From Sarcophilus harrisii (taxonomy: Eukaryota > Chordata > Mammalia > Dasyuromorphia > Dasyuridae): DNA of 64,000 bases. Every line of letters starts with the position of its first letter. The stretch's first letter is position 1. Below are positions 35,809-47,615 of this stretch, piece after piece. Under the pieces are notes generated by a model. That model searched no databases. It saw nothing but the letters and a program-made list of their open reading frames with translations, and was not told where the DNA came from. The stretch spans positions 98,893,988 to 98,957,987 of the forward strand of contig NC_045431.1 of NCBI RefSeq assembly GCF_902635505.1. The letters are read 5' to 3'. Made by a program: the position numbers and the translations under genes.

Positions 35809-36209
35809 CCCCTTCCTTGAAGAATCTACTAAGGCAAGCCATCCAAAGAATTAGAATACAGCAATAACCTGCAAGTTCCCTCTACCAATGAAATTAAATG
35901 TCTAGTTCCTATCCCAATTACAAAATTCTTTGGGAATTCTCCTTATCATTTCACACCTGGCTGCTCTCCTGGATCCTGTCTCCAGAAAACTAGTCATTCT
36001 GGAAGAATGTGTAATGGATTCGATAACTTGGGGTGAGGATGGGTGTGGGGTTCCCTCCCAGATATAGGTCAGTAATCTAATAATCTTAAATTCTGTAAAA
36101 CAAAACAAAACAAAAATATTCTTTCAATCTTGTGTAGTTAAACTATAAACCTTCTGACTTCTTCCTCCATAGTCCTAGCCTGGGATTTTGAGAATTGATA
36201 TGTGGTCTA

Positions 36210-36389
36210 TAGCAATGCTTCTCAACCTGTGCTGAAAAGAACCTGAATTATCTTTGACTTTAACAGAATCTTAGTTGTTTATTAATAGGCATTAAAATAA
36301 TACATTTGGATGATCTTAATACAAAGTTCTGCCAAAGTTTTGCTTAAACTGAAGGGTTTTGCCACTGTGGAAAAATTTGAGAACACTGT
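36210..36389 (+). mobile_element. Possible hAT MITE
   Basis: The ends caatgcttctcaa and ttgagaacactg form an imperfect inverted repeat of the hAT/MER5 type. I find no target duplication. Confidence 0.35.
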
Positions 36390-36544
36390 ATGTACTATAT
36401 GGTGGTGTGGAGGTGATTCTATGTTCCCAAGGGCTATCTCAGTGAGATATAAAACTTGGCAGGTTCTATCAGATAGGAAAGGAATCAAGAATAAGCATGG
36501 GGAGAGATTGGGTCCTCTATCATAAGGATTCAGCAAGGAACATA

Positions 36545-36670
36545 GAGATCATAGAATCAACTCTGTCATTTTGTAGAGGGGAAACTTTCAAGAAGTTTCG
36601 CTGCCATAAAAACAATGCATGGCAAAGCTAAAATTCAATCCCAGATCATTTGATTCCAAATTATTTCCTC
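36545..36670 (+). repeat. CORE-SINE (THER1-like), diverged
   Basis: 'gatcatagaatcaactctgtcattttgtagaggggaaact...caatcccagatcatttgattccaaat'. Confidence 0.45.
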
Positions 36671-36674
36671 CTGG

Positions 36675-37545
36675 TTCTTCTGTAAGTGGTCATCCCTGTC
36701 CCTGTCCCCTCCCCAAAAGTCTTTAAGCAAATGCTAAATACAATTTATTGGGTGAGATGTGTGTATACTTTTTTCAGGCATGAGTAGACCGAGATGATGG
36801 TTGAGTATCATTACAATTCTGAAGTTCTTCAATTCTACAAAGTCCCATCTTCTTTATATCTCACATTTGCATGATGGCCAAAAACCAGGCCAAACTATTA
36901 GAGATCCCAGAGGGCTTGTCATCAGGGGCTGAAGGGGGTTTGATTTTGTTGTTGTTGTTGTTGTTAACCATGAAAAAGAAATATGGGGGGAAAGCCAAAC
37001 AATCTGTAATGATCTGGAAAGTTCATTAGGTGTTAGGACCTATTTAAGGACTTATGTATAAGGACCGAAACACTATTGAGTTCTAAAGAATGCTTCTCAA
37101 GTTACTGAAGAATCAAGGAAGAGTTTCCTTCAGAGGCAGCCCTTTCTTGGTGCTTCCTTCAACCTCTCAAACAAGATGAAACTGAGAAATTCTAAGTCCA
37201 CAACATGATGGGGCAGAATGAAGTCCACACTTGGATTCATGATTTCTAAGTCTAAATTTAGGTTTCTGAGCCAGCTAGGTACATTCTTCCAAGAGGAGAG
37301 CTTGGTTTACTCAAATAATTAATGGTTTCACTGAAATGACATTGCAATGATTCTTCAGAATTTGAATTCCACAAGCCTTCTGTAAACTTGTATAATAAAA
37401 GTCTAATCTATATAATATATTCCTGCTTTAAAATATATGTATTTTGTGCACATATATACAGTACATACTACACATGTATATAATCTTAGAATTCCAGTTT
37501 ATCGTACATACACACACATCTTGTATAAGCATTGTTTACATGTTT
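36675..37545. other. Intronic unique sequence with a (GTT)n tract
   Basis: (GTT)n occurs at about 36947-36965. The rest is unique, and CATA-rich text begins near 37430. Confidence 0.45.
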
Positions 37546-37549
37546 CTCC

Positions 37550-37672
37550 TATTGGATTGTGAACTTCTTGAAGGCAAGGATAATCCTTTACTTTCTTTGT
37601 ATCCTGTTTAACACATTGCTAGATGCAAAGTAGGAACTTAGTAAATCTTATTTGACTAGTACTGAATGCTTT
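37550..37672 (+). mobile_element. L2 LINE 3' end
   Basis: 'ttggattgtgaacttcttgaaggcaagg...tttgtatcctgtttaacac...taggaacttagtaaatctta'. Confidence 0.65.
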
Positions 37673-37804
37673 CAGAATACATAGGTGTTCACATGTACAC
37701 ATATATGTAGTGATTCTTACTACATATATGCTGAATTACAGACAGACATATTTTTCCCTTCAGATACTTCTTATTTGTATACACAAAAATATATAGGACA
37801 GAGA

Positions 37805-38000
37805 AGAATGACAATAGGATGCTAGGCTTAAAGTCAAGGAGATTTGGGTTCAAATTTTGCTTTTCATACTTGCTCTGGGGCTGTGAGCAAGTTATTTAAA
37901 CATTATGCATTTTGAGTAACTAAAAATAATCTAAATTTCAGAAAGAATTCATCCAAAGTTCTAGATAGAACTAGAACTTTATTGAAATCCCTAAAACTTA
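37805..38000 (+). repeat. SINE head, truncated
   Basis: 'gatgctaggcttaaagtcaaggagatttgggttcaaatttt...ctgtgagcaagttattta'. Confidence 0.5.
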
Positions 38001-38401
38001 TCTAAACTTCAAACTAGTTGAAATCTGTGAGTGGAGAGAGTTTTCTTGCTGGAAGTCTCCTACTCTGAGGATATGGCAGATCCTAATGGTATTTACATAT
38101 AATATATGTAGTCTTCTTGTTGGTACTGAACAAAGCATGCAATTCTTGGGGAAAAAAGAATTAAAGAGAAATCTGTAATTTCATGACTGCACCTGTTATG
38201 GAGCTTTCATAGTTGATGACAGGTTCTACAGGAATCTAGGCATAAAAATGCACCTGTTGTGTGACCGGTTGCACATGCTCTTCTAGACCCTCCCCCTAAG
38301 CCTCCTGGGAAGCTTCCTGAGAATATCAGGAAAGCTATTTCCTTTATCAGAAGTAGCAAAAATAATTTAACATAATATTCAGACTATAACACAGAAAAAT
38401 A

Positions 38402-38440
38402 GCTCTGTGTGTATGTGTGTGTGTGTGTATGTGTGTAGGG
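38402..38440. repeat. (GT)n microsatellite
   Basis: Imperfect GT/TATG units. Confidence 0.85.
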
Positions 38441-38874
38441 AGAGGGATCAGTGGAATTTTCTGCATATGATCCATAGTTATTCTGCATTCCCTTAAAGTT
38501 TCCCCAAAAGGAGTAGGTGGCAGAAGGTGGGTTCTTTTAAGATAATATAACATTGGCAAAAATATAGGTTGCAGTTATTCTTCAAATCTAGCTTGTTCAA
38601 AACCTAAGTGTAGCTTATAATTATAATCTTAGTAAGAGAGCAAAGAGGAAAAGTGATGAAGGCAATGAAAACATTGACAAAAAAATGAATAAAACATCTT
38701 TAATTCAAATATAAAAAATCATTCATATTAAATAATTTTAATACAATATTTTAGTGTTATTTTTCAGGGTTTTTCTATATATTTTTTCCTTTCAAAGAGA
38801 TATTTTAATTTTAATAATTGAATAATTTCACCTCAAAAGATAGGCAAAAGTTATTGTTCTTTTGGATCTGCATT

Positions 38875-39000
38875 TGAATCCCCTAGCTGCCAACTTGTGT
38901 GACCTTCTATGGGACTTAGCTTCCTTATCTGTAAAATGAAGGTGTTGCACTAGGTGACCTCTCCACTCCCTTCTAGTCCTAAAATCTACCAATTGGAAAA
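38875..39000 (+). repeat. MIR-type SINE
   Basis: 'cttatctgtaaaatgaaggtgttgcactaggtgacctct...ttctagtcctaaaatcta'. Confidence 0.6.
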
Positions 39001-39329
39001 TGTATGACTGCCAAACCTGGTCACAGTCATCTTTGAAAGACTTTGAAGAACTTCAAAGATTATGAAACTGAAAGATAAGGAAGGAGAGGTATTGTAAAAT
39101 AAAGGATGATGTTCTGATTTTTTTCTTTTAAAGGGAAGTAGTTTTTGAGTGGAGTCCTCAAACTATAGCACAGTAGGGTTGGCTTTGATTCTGGGAAAAA
39201 TGCTAGGACTTTTTAAAATGATGGTTTGTGAACATGTACAAAAGGAAGCAATGATCACAAAGAGAAAACAAAGTCCAAAGTCAAGTCATCAAGAACTTAC
39301 TAAGCAAAGCACCTACTATGTGCCAGACA

Positions 39330-39538
39330 GGATACAGCGCCAGTCTTGGAGTTACTGGCCTTGGTCACTTTCAAACTGAATGATACTGGGCAAATTACTT
39401 AATCCTCTTTGTCTCAGTTTCCTTATCTGTAAAATGGGCTAGAAAAGAAAATGGCAAACTACTCCAAGAATCTCTGCCAAGAAAACCCCAAATAGGGTCA
39501 TGAAGAATTGGACACAACTGAAAATGGCTAAACAACAA
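39330..39538 (+). mobile_element. Marsupial SINE
   Basis: 'gatactgggcaaattacttaatcc...gaaaatggcaaactactcc...atctctgccaagaaaaccccaaatagggtcatgaagaattgg...gaaaatggctaaacaacaaa'. This is the 3' two-thirds of the family. Confidence 0.8.
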
Positions 39539-39544
39539 AAATGT

Positions 39545-40160
39545 GCCAGGGCAAATTTTAAATGCATCAAGAAATTTAAGGTAGTCTAGTAATGCCACAA
39601 TAACCTCATTTTCTCCTTTTGGAAACATTAATGGACTGATAAGATTAGGGGAATGCTGCCAGTAACATTTATATAGATTTTTAGCAAAAGAGTTAACCTA
39701 TTTCTCTCAGTACTGTTATTGTGGCCAACACAGAGATAGGTAGACTAAAAGATGGAAGGTTCAAGACTGGTTTGATGACCATACCCAAAGTGTAGTCAGA
39801 TAGTAGAGTATTTTATGGAGATGTTTAACATTTTTACAAATGATTGGATAAAAGTATAGTTTACATGCTTATCAAATTTCCAGATGAAAACTGATAATAT
39901 CTGGATGATGGAACCATGATCTTGGCAGGCCAGAACACTGAGCTGAATATCTTAGTCCCATCCAGTTTTAACTCTATAACCCTATGAGTCAGAGAAGATG
40001 GAGTTTGATGGAGATAAATGTCCCATATGTGAATGTTCAATTTAAGAAGTTTAAAATTTCTACAAGTACAAGATGGGGATGGTCCCACTGAGTAATAATG
40101 TGTGACCCATCTCAAAGAGATCTAGGGATTTTAATGGCCTGCAAGTTAAATATAAACCAA
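39545..40160. other. Intronic unique sequence
   Basis: Nothing is recognised. Confidence 0.4.
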
Positions 40161-40164
40161 TAGC

Positions 40165-40340
40165 ATGAATTCATGAGATCACAGATTTGAAGCTGGGGGC
40201 AACATCTGAGATAACTTAATCTAATTGCCTTCTTTTACAGTTAAGGAAACCGAGCCCCAGAGAGACTAATGCCAGAGGCAGAATTTGAAACCAAGTTTTC
40301 CGAGTCTAAAACCTGTGCTCATCCCACTGTACCTGTCAAA
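40165..40340 (+). repeat. CORE-SINE (THER1-like)
   Basis: 'gagatcacagatttgaagctggg...cttttacagttaaggaaaccgagccccagagag...ccagaggcagaatttgaaacc'. Confidence 0.65.
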
Positions 40341-40734
40341 AATGAAAAAAGAAAGCCAATGTGATCTGAGGCTGCACTAAGAAAGAGAAAGTATCCAGAA
40401 AGAGACTGCATATGGAGGATGGTGGTTTTTTCTAAAAGCTAAATTTTAAAGGGTAATGGAAAGTCTCCAGGTTGTGCTATAAAGGGATCTCCTGAAAGGG
40501 CTGAGAATGGTTTATCCTGGAGAAGACAGGGTGACAAGGTAGCCATCTTTAAGGACTGAAGGTTGGCAGAGGAAAAGAGGAATTGTCTTCATTAGGTTTT
40601 ATTCTAAAGGACAGAAATACAGGTGATAGGGAGGGGATACAAAGAGACAAACTTGGACATTACATAAAGAAAAATTTCCTAATAAGTTTCTAGTAAGTGG
40701 AGCTACTCAAGAATGAATGGTTAACATACAACAT

Positions 40735-41235
40735 AATAGTTTATATGCCATTTTATAGAGTTTTTATGAAGCAAAAAGCACTCGCTCTTTATGATAACCC
40801 TGTAAGATAAGAGCTCTTATTTACTTTATTTAATAAATGAATCTATTTAACACATGCCAGTCAGTTGATCAATGAACATTTAAGTGACTTGCCCGAAGTC
40901 AAATGGCTACTAAGGATCTGAGGCAATATTCAAATTCAAGTCTTCCTTCCTTGAAGTTCAGCACTCTATTTGCTGTGCTATTGTGAACAATATTGCCTGT
41001 GTAAACAAAGGAAATAAGTTCTTCATCACTATAGGTCTTCAAGTCAGGGTAGGATGGGCTCTGGCTGTAGATGTCGTACAAAGGATTCTTGGGCAATTCA
41101 ATTCAATTCACTCATTCATTCAGTTCTACAAATTTTTATTATATGAACATGCTTGGGCAAGGCACATGGGATACAAAGACTAAAATGAAGAGTCCCTGAC
41201 CTCTGTAAGCTTACCTTCTAGAGACTAGACATAGA
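40735..41235 (+). repeat. Two MIR-type SINEs in succession
   Basis: The first, 40735-40980, has 'ccctgtaagataagagctctt...taagtgacttgcccgaagtc...attcaagtcttccttcctt'. The second, 41095-41235, has 'gcttgggcaaggcacatggg...agagtccctgacctctgtaag'. Confidence 0.6.
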
Positions 41236-41239
41236 AACA

Positions 41240-41900
41240 CATAGAAATAAATATTGATGGTCTCTTACAAGTTTGGGTTTCCTCAGATCCCAGTTCAAGA
41301 CTGGATGTAAATATGAGGAAGATGTCCACACTAATATTCTATTTCCTGACAAGTCCCCTCACAAAAATCACCTCACCTAATATTCATTTCAACTTGGTGG
41401 TAAACTATCTTGCAAAGGGCTAGATTTATATATGAAATACCCCATAGGCTAGTTAAATAATATTTTTATTGTCTTGGTTCTTTTAGCATGTGGATCCAAA
41501 ATCATCCCTGATATACAAACAACCCTCTTGCAAACAATGAATGGAGATTCTCTGGTCCTATCATTAGGAAGAAGATAGAAGAATTCCTTTTTGTTTCTCT
41601 GTAGCAGCAGTATGGCCAGGGGAATGGGGAGAAGAGAGAAACATTTCTGCCAGAGGTCAAATATCAAGTTGGAACTAGGAACACATTTAAGCTATTGACA
41701 AACAAGGAGGCAATCTGGAGCTATCGACCAGGGCATTTGTTGGCAACTCAAGTTAAAAGACAAGAAGACTCTGGAGCCATTTTCTTTTCATAATTCCCAT
41801 CCAATAACCTTCCCAGATGCTAATTCCTGCCAAATGAGTGATGAATCATAAATTAGGGTGAGTTTCCTAAATTAGCTCACCAAGGCCTACTACTCTACAA
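41240..41900. other. Intronic unique sequence
   Basis: Nothing is recognised. Confidence 0.4.
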
Positions 41901-41904
41901 CAGA

Positions 41905-42080
41905 GATTTAATGATGGAAGGGTCTTTTGAGGTCATTTAGTCCAAGGCTTATTTTTCAGTTGAACAAACATGGTCAGTGAATTGCCCAGTGTTATACTTA
42001 GTACATAAACCGCACAGTCAGGATTTGAACCCATATTCTCTGATCTCAAATGTAGCATTATTTATATTTTACCATCGGGT
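41905..42080 (+). repeat. CORE-SINE (THER1-like)
   Basis: 'gggtcttttgaggtcatttagtcc...gtcaggatttgaacccatattctctgatctc'. Confidence 0.6.
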
Positions 42081-42179
42081 CCCCCATAATATAACTGGAA
42101 AAAAAATTTGTAAGTAGAACAAACTAGCATTAATTATCTGAGAACTTAACCACATACTTAAGGGCAAGCATACTGTATT

Positions 42180-42242
42180 CTAATACTACAAAAATACTAC
42201 AATACTACTACAAATACTAATACTACTACTACTAAAAAAACA
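42180..42242. repeat. (CTA)n-like microsatellite
   Basis: 'atactacaaaaatactac...aatactactactacta'. Confidence 0.8.
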
Positions 42243-42394
42243 ACCCACACAGAGTCTTCACTCACACAGAAAGACTGTGTGGGAAGTGGGCTTCATCTTG
42301 TAAATGTGAAACTCATTCCACTCTATGATTTTGCACATTTCATTGGAAGTCAGTAGGTTCTTCCCTCAAGAAAAGATTCCTTGGCTTTCTTCAA

Positions 42395-42480
42395 AAACTG
42401 CCACTTCCTATAGGAAGTTTTCCTTGATTTCCCTTAGTTCTTAATGTTTACTCCCTTTTGCCAATTGTATTATACTTACC
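42395..42480 (+). mobile_element. L2 LINE fragment
   Basis: 'cacttcctataggaagttttccttgatttccc...ccaattgtattatactta'. Confidence 0.5.
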
Positions 42481-42489
42481 TAAAAGCAA

Positions 42490-42665
42490 GCAAGAGATGA
42501 TAGATTTAGATTTGTGAGAGATTTATTTCATTTAGTCTAATTCTCTCCATTTCCAGATGAGGTAATTGAGGCACAGGGGGGTTTAAGTGACAGGCCCAAG
42601 GTAACACTGTTCTGTGGAATAGGGTTTCACAAACAGGTCCTCTGACTCTGAATCCAAGCAAGCTA
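42490..42665 (+). repeat. CORE-SINE (THER1-like)
   Basis: 'gatagatttagatttgtgag...ctccatttccagatgaggtaattgaggcacag...gggtttcacaaacaggtcctctgactc'. Confidence 0.6.
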
Positions 42666-42669
42666 CTTA

Positions 42670-43505
42670 ACATATATAATAGCACTCACTTTAAAGACTG
42701 GGTGGTTTTCCTCACAGGACACAATTGTTCCCAAGTTCATTTACCATTCAGATATTTTCTTTTCCCTTTCCCCATTTGAAATGTGGTCTTTATGTCTGTT
42801 CCTGAGAACTCAAAGCACTCATTGTCTATGGCAATTCATTGTATTGCCTTATTATTGCTGCTTCAAATTATTATCTAACTTTTCATGCATTTATGGCTCT
42901 TCGTCCACTGAAACTGAAAATCTCTCTGATGGGCAGGAAAGCACATCTGTATTCCATAGGTTCAAGGCTTATTCTCTTGCAACAAAGGAACGTGTGGGCT
43001 GACTACCCTTCATTTACCTAACAGATTTATTCCAGAGAAGTCATATAACAAATTTGGGTAAATTAAATTACATTTTAAATATTCAAAGGAAGCTTATAAC
43101 CTTTTTGGGGGGAATGAAGCTATCCCAGTGTGATGCAAATAAGATACCCCAATGTGTTTTGTTCTTTGGGGACACATACACAAAACACACACACACACAT
43201 ACACAAGAGGCAGAGTCTCTGAGATAAAGAGAGTAAATGGAGTGTTTAATTTTCTCTTTATTTTTAAAAGAAAGAATAGGGGGAGTGGTTTTTTCCCCCA
43301 GAACTAAAGTGTGGATGTGCATATTAAGGTTAAAAGCAACAGTATGTAAATTCCAGTGTCAGAAGACTGCAAGTTGAAAAAATCTTATACTTCTTAAGCC
43401 AAACATAACAAATACCAAATACCTATTCTCCCCATTAAAGCCATTAAACCTCTAGGACTTTCCAATGTTATAAAAAGGTGTACTTCTATTACAACATTAT
43501 CTCTT
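42670..43505. other. Intronic unique sequence with a short (CA)n at 43177-43204
   Basis: Nothing else is recognised. Confidence 0.4.
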
Positions 43506-43509
43506 CTCC

Positions 43510-43622
43510 ATCCCCAGAAGAATATAAGCTCCAAGAAGGTGAGAATTGTTTTTTATTAAGTCTTTGTATCCTCAAGGCCTATCAAGTAAGATGGGTGCTT
43601 AATAAAAATTTAAAGAATTGAG
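43510..43622 (+). mobile_element. L2 LINE 3' end
   Basis: 'agaatataagctccaagaaggtgagaattg...ctttgtatcctcaagg...gggtgcttaataaaaattta'. Confidence 0.7.
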
Positions 43623-43669
43623 TGAAAGTGATGTACCATCTGAAGAGCTTTTAAGAAAGAAGCTTTCTT

Positions 43670-43895
43670 TTTAAAAATATTTTTAGGTTGTCCTTGTGGT
43701 TGAGTTGTTTCATCTGTGCATGACTAGTCCTGACCCCATCTGGGGTTTTCTTAGCAAAAAATATGGGACTGGTTGGCCATTTCTTTCTCCAGATCATTTT
43801 ATAGATCAGGAACTGAGGCAAACAGGGTTAAGTGTCTTATAAGTGTCTGAGGTGACTCCAGGCCCAATACTCTTTTATCCACTGTGCCCATTTGG
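43670..43895 (+). mobile_element. Marsupial SINE
   Basis: 'gtccttgtggttgagttgttt...ctgaccccatctggggttttcttagc...cagatcattttatagatcagg...ttatccactgtgccc'. Confidence 0.7.
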
Positions 43896-44569
43896 GGTTA
43901 CAGAATCATCCAAAATATTGTATCTTTTATATGGTGAGAATGTTTTGAATTCTCCTTGATGCATTAATAATTCCATGAAATTTATTCAGTGTTTCTTTCT
44001 ATATGAATCATTTTAGGAATTAATATTTTAGGAAAGAAAATCTGTATGATACTTTTTCCTGAGTTTGGTCTGTCTGGTTCAATCAATTTTTAATGCTAAC
44101 ATGCATACATAGATTGTTTTTGCATCTAGCTTTGTCTGATGCAACACATTCTTCCAAAAACAATTAACTTTGTGAATAGGATATTAGTCTTATCAGTGAA
44201 GATAGACTTTTCTCCTTGCCTCTGACTAATCTCCTTAAAAGATAACTGTTCAGAGAAAAGTAATCTGAATGCTTCGCTGGCATAAAGTATAATTTTCCTT
44301 AGACAATTAATTTAATAGTTGCAAAGATATAATTTTTCAGACCCAAATAAATGCAGAAGTAGAAATGTGAAAAATAGGGTAGAAAATAATGATTTACTAT
44401 GAAGAGTTACCATATCTGATGTTTAATTATAGTATGGATATGATGCCAGACTCAAATGCAAGCTCATGAAATTCTAACCGAGATAGTTACTTCTTCTAGT
44501 GTGACATTTGTGTCTGCTACAGGGTAATGGATTTTTTTTATAATAGCAGTTAGCAAAGACCATTCACTA

Positions 44570-44790
44570 AGGCAAGGCAGCTAAATTGGCCCAGTGGATA
44601 GAGAGCCAGCTTTGGAGTCAAGAGGACCTTACTGTGTGACTCTGGGCAAGTCATTTAATCCTATTTGCCTCAGCTTCTTTATCTTTAAGAAAAGATAAAA
44701 AAGGAAATGTCAAACCATTCTAATGTTTTTGCCAAGAAAATTTCAAATAGGATAATGAAGAGACCCATGATTGAAATGACTCAGTTCACT
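44570..44790 (+). mobile_element. Marsupial SINE
   Basis: 'aaggcagctaaattggcccagtggatagagagccagc...gtgactctgggcaagtcattta...gccaagaaaatttcaaatagg'. Confidence 0.8.
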
Positions 44791-44794
44791 AAGG

Positions 44795-44955
44795 CAATGG
44801 TTCTCAAAATGTGGTTTAGAGATCCATGAGGGCCTTACCCCAAGATTTTAGGGGGTTCATGAGATCAAAACTATTTTCATAATAAAACCAAAACATTTTA
44901 ATTTTTAATACAGTAAGTATCAATAGACATAACATACAAAAACAAAAGCTCAGCT
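44795..44955 (+). mobile_element. hAT MITE, truncated (same family as 61553)
   Basis: 'caatggttctcaaaatgtgg...ttttagggggttcatgagatcaaaactattttcata' matches the left end and middle of 61553-61757. No right end is seen. Confidence 0.6.
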
Positions 44956-45366
44956 TTTAAGAGAACCATCAGACTCAATCATGGAAGGGATGGATCAGTA
45001 AGAGGAGGAGAAAGAAGAGCTATGCTAATGAAATCAAAGAAATACTACTCTAACATTACTGTAATTTCTTACAGAAAATTTAGGGAGTTGCCCAGATGTG
45101 TTGCAATCTACATCAGAGAAGGGAATACTCATTTCATTGAGATCATAAACTCATCAAAATAGCCCATGTAGCAGTTATTTTATTCTCTTTAAGTAACTGC
45201 AATTTTTTTTTGTCCATTAGCATGTTCATTATGAAAACCAATTCTTAATTATTCATAATCAGTGAAGGTAGTGAGGTCTATGTCTGAATAATGGAAATAC
45301 TTAAGTAATCCTGAGACTACCCTTTAAAATAAAAATTCATCATTTTTTCTCAGCAAGTCTTTAATC

Positions 45367-45513
45367 TAGGGGTTCTTATTTTGAAAGAAATATTTTGGTA
45401 TCAATAACTATATTTCAATGGTATTGATTTCTTTTGTAAACCCAATTATTTTATTTCATGCATTTAATAACATTGAGAGGTAGTGTATGACACAAAAAGG
45501 TACAGAACCCCTA
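45367..45513 (+). mobile_element. hAT-type MITE with 10-bp perfect terminal repeats
   Basis: A 147-bp element. The ends TAGGGGTTCT and AGAACCCCTA are exact inverted repeats. Flanks are ctttaatc (45359-45366) and cttaaatc (45514-45521), a 7/8 match expected of an aged 8-bp hAT duplication. The interior ('tatttcaatggtattgatttcttttgtaa') matches the 15371 copy. Confidence 0.75.
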
Positions 45514-45529
45514 CTTAAATCAGAAGGGC

Positions 45530-45620
45530 TAATGAGATAAAATGATATAGTATTTGTAAAGAGCTTAGCACAGTTCCTGGCACATACGGGGCATAATATA
45601 GCAAAGCTTATTTCCTTTCC
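45530..45620 (+). repeat. MIR-type SINE 3' end
   Basis: 'taatgagataaaatgatatag...aagagcttagcacagttcctggcacata'. Confidence 0.65.
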
Positions 45621-45719
45621 CTTTCTCCTACCAAGTGCCAATGTCCCTTAACAACTCACATTCAATCTACATTATATGCCAGATATGTTAATAGTGCTTT
45701 AGATGAATGTTTACATATG

Positions 45720-45800
45720 TGTAAAAGTATATATATGTATATATATATCTATATCTGTTTATGTATGTATATATACACACTTTTATATGTGTATAATGAT
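45720..45800. repeat. TA-rich microsatellite
   Basis: 'tatatatgtatatatatatc' and similar units. Confidence 0.85.
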
Positions 45801-46239
45801 CCTTCTGCAGGGACTATTTGTGTCCAGCCTGTGACAAAGTGGTCTACTCAGCCACAGTTGGACACAATGTAACTCGATTTTAATAATGTCATTTTGGTCC
45901 TTTTTAAAAAGAGAGAACAATCAACCAACATACACACACACATATATACCCCAATATATTTATATACAATATGTGCTCAAGTATAGCTTGTTTGGGGAGG
46001 TGGGGAGGATGAAGGGAGGAAAATAAGAGTAAAAAATATACAGTAAAAAAAATACAGTAGACAGCAAAAGAATAATTTACAAGGAAGCAAAGAAAAGGAT
46101 AGTCATGAACACAATCTTTTCTATTATTATATATGTTTTTTTTGAAATGGAAATTTATTGTTACATTTTTTGAATCCACCCTAAAGTTCTGCTGGGCACT
46201 TGAAAAATTTTTTTTGTTTTGTTTATTTCACTTTATCTC

Positions 46240-46325
46240 TCCCCAATAAAATGTGAGCTCTTGGAGAGCTGGGACTATTCTGTTTGTATTTCTAACACTC
46301 AGAACAGTACTGTGCACATAATATA
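46240..46325 (+). mobile_element. L2 LINE 3' end
   Basis: 'aaaatgtgagctcttggagagctggg...tttctaacactcagaacagtactgtgcacata'. Confidence 0.6.
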
Positions 46326-46500
46326 TAGTCTGTCTTTCTTCCTCTCTCTCCTATTTTTCCTTTCTTTTTCTTTCCCTTTCTTCTTATACAGGAAGTACCT
46401 AATATATCCTTCCTTCCCTCCTTTTTTCTTTCCTTTTATTTTTCCTTTTCTTCCTTTTTCTTTCTTTGTTTCTTCTTTCCTGTCCTCCTTCCTTTTTTTG
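46325..46500. repeat. Polypyrimidine tract
   Basis: Imperfect TTTC/CCTT units over about 170 bp with one short interruption. Confidence 0.85.
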
Positions 46501-46504
46501 TCAA

Positions 46505-47485
46505 TGCAGAAAAAAATGATAGTAAATAATTCCCATCTCCTAACCCACTAAATGTCCCTAATTATACCTATTATTGCTTTCACATTATGAATTACAAAGT
46601 TGATCTGAAGGATCATTGTTCATGTTGCCAGTCCTGGATTTTGCTGTTTGTCCCAGACTCTAGAGTCACAAGCTATGTCTCTGCTCCAAAACAAATGTTC
46701 TTTCCTCTCTATCCTGGTGCTTTAATTCTATTTCCTTGATTCATCCCTTTGCTTATCATCTGAGGGAAGTGCTAACATTAAACTAAGTGTGTGAAAGTCA
46801 GGCAAGAGTTAGCTTTTTTTCCCCTACTATGTTATGTTTTTGTTTCATAAATTAATAAATTAAATAAAAAAGAAAGTCAGGCAAGAACATGGAGGTAGGG
46901 AAGCAGGAATATAATGGACAAACAGTCCTTCAAATATCTGGGAGTAGTTCTTATGATGTAATAGGTACTCTGTGACTACTCTGTGTTAGGTTCCATGAAA
47001 CATCCTAAGACCCTGATGCTGTTCTTTTATTTCACTCTCTGTCAAAAAAAGCATTGAAAAATCATTAAAGTTGGGGATATTCCAGCACCACCTCAATGCT
47101 GGATCCTTTTGGCAATATATTTTGTAATTAACTATGGGCACATTCTTTGAGAGAACTTATAGAAAGAAAAAAAAAGAAAAACCAATGAGAGCAATGGGAA
47201 GATTAGTGAAATTATGCCTGAATGAAAAGAGGGTTCAGGGTCCTAGGCTATCTCCATCGGAGTGTGAAAGAAAGGAGTGATGGTGATCTGACACAGCCAT
47301 CTTGCTGCTTCAGTTAAGCAAGTCATCCTTTCTCATTTCCAATCCAAACTAATGATGGCGGATCACAGAATCTTTCTCAGAATAGGGAGTGTGGCCAGAA
47401 TTTTGTAACCATTTCTCTATTTCTGAATCAGCACCTTCCTCTCTAAGTCAGCGTTGTCAATCACTCACAGAGGGGCTTTATCAGA
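46505..47485. other. Intronic unique sequence
   Basis: Nothing is recognised apart from A-rich runs. Confidence 0.4.
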
Positions 47486-47489
47486 TTAA

Positions 47490-47615
47490 CCAATAAATGA
47501 AACAAACATTTACAAAGCACCAGTTCCCATGTGCTAGGTGCTGACTAGATACTGGGAAGATATCAAAGACATGAGTGAAATTCTGCCTGTCCTCAAGGAG
47601 CTTATATTTTATTTA
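47490..47615 (+). repeat. MIR-related SINE
   Basis: 'acaaacatttacaaagcacc...gtgctaggtgctgac...ctgtcctcaaggagcttata'. Confidence 0.65.

Noticed and set aside
36202-36397. Target duplication for the possible MITE at 36210
   Set aside because: The 8-bp flanks do not match, so only the imperfect terminal inverted repeats support it.
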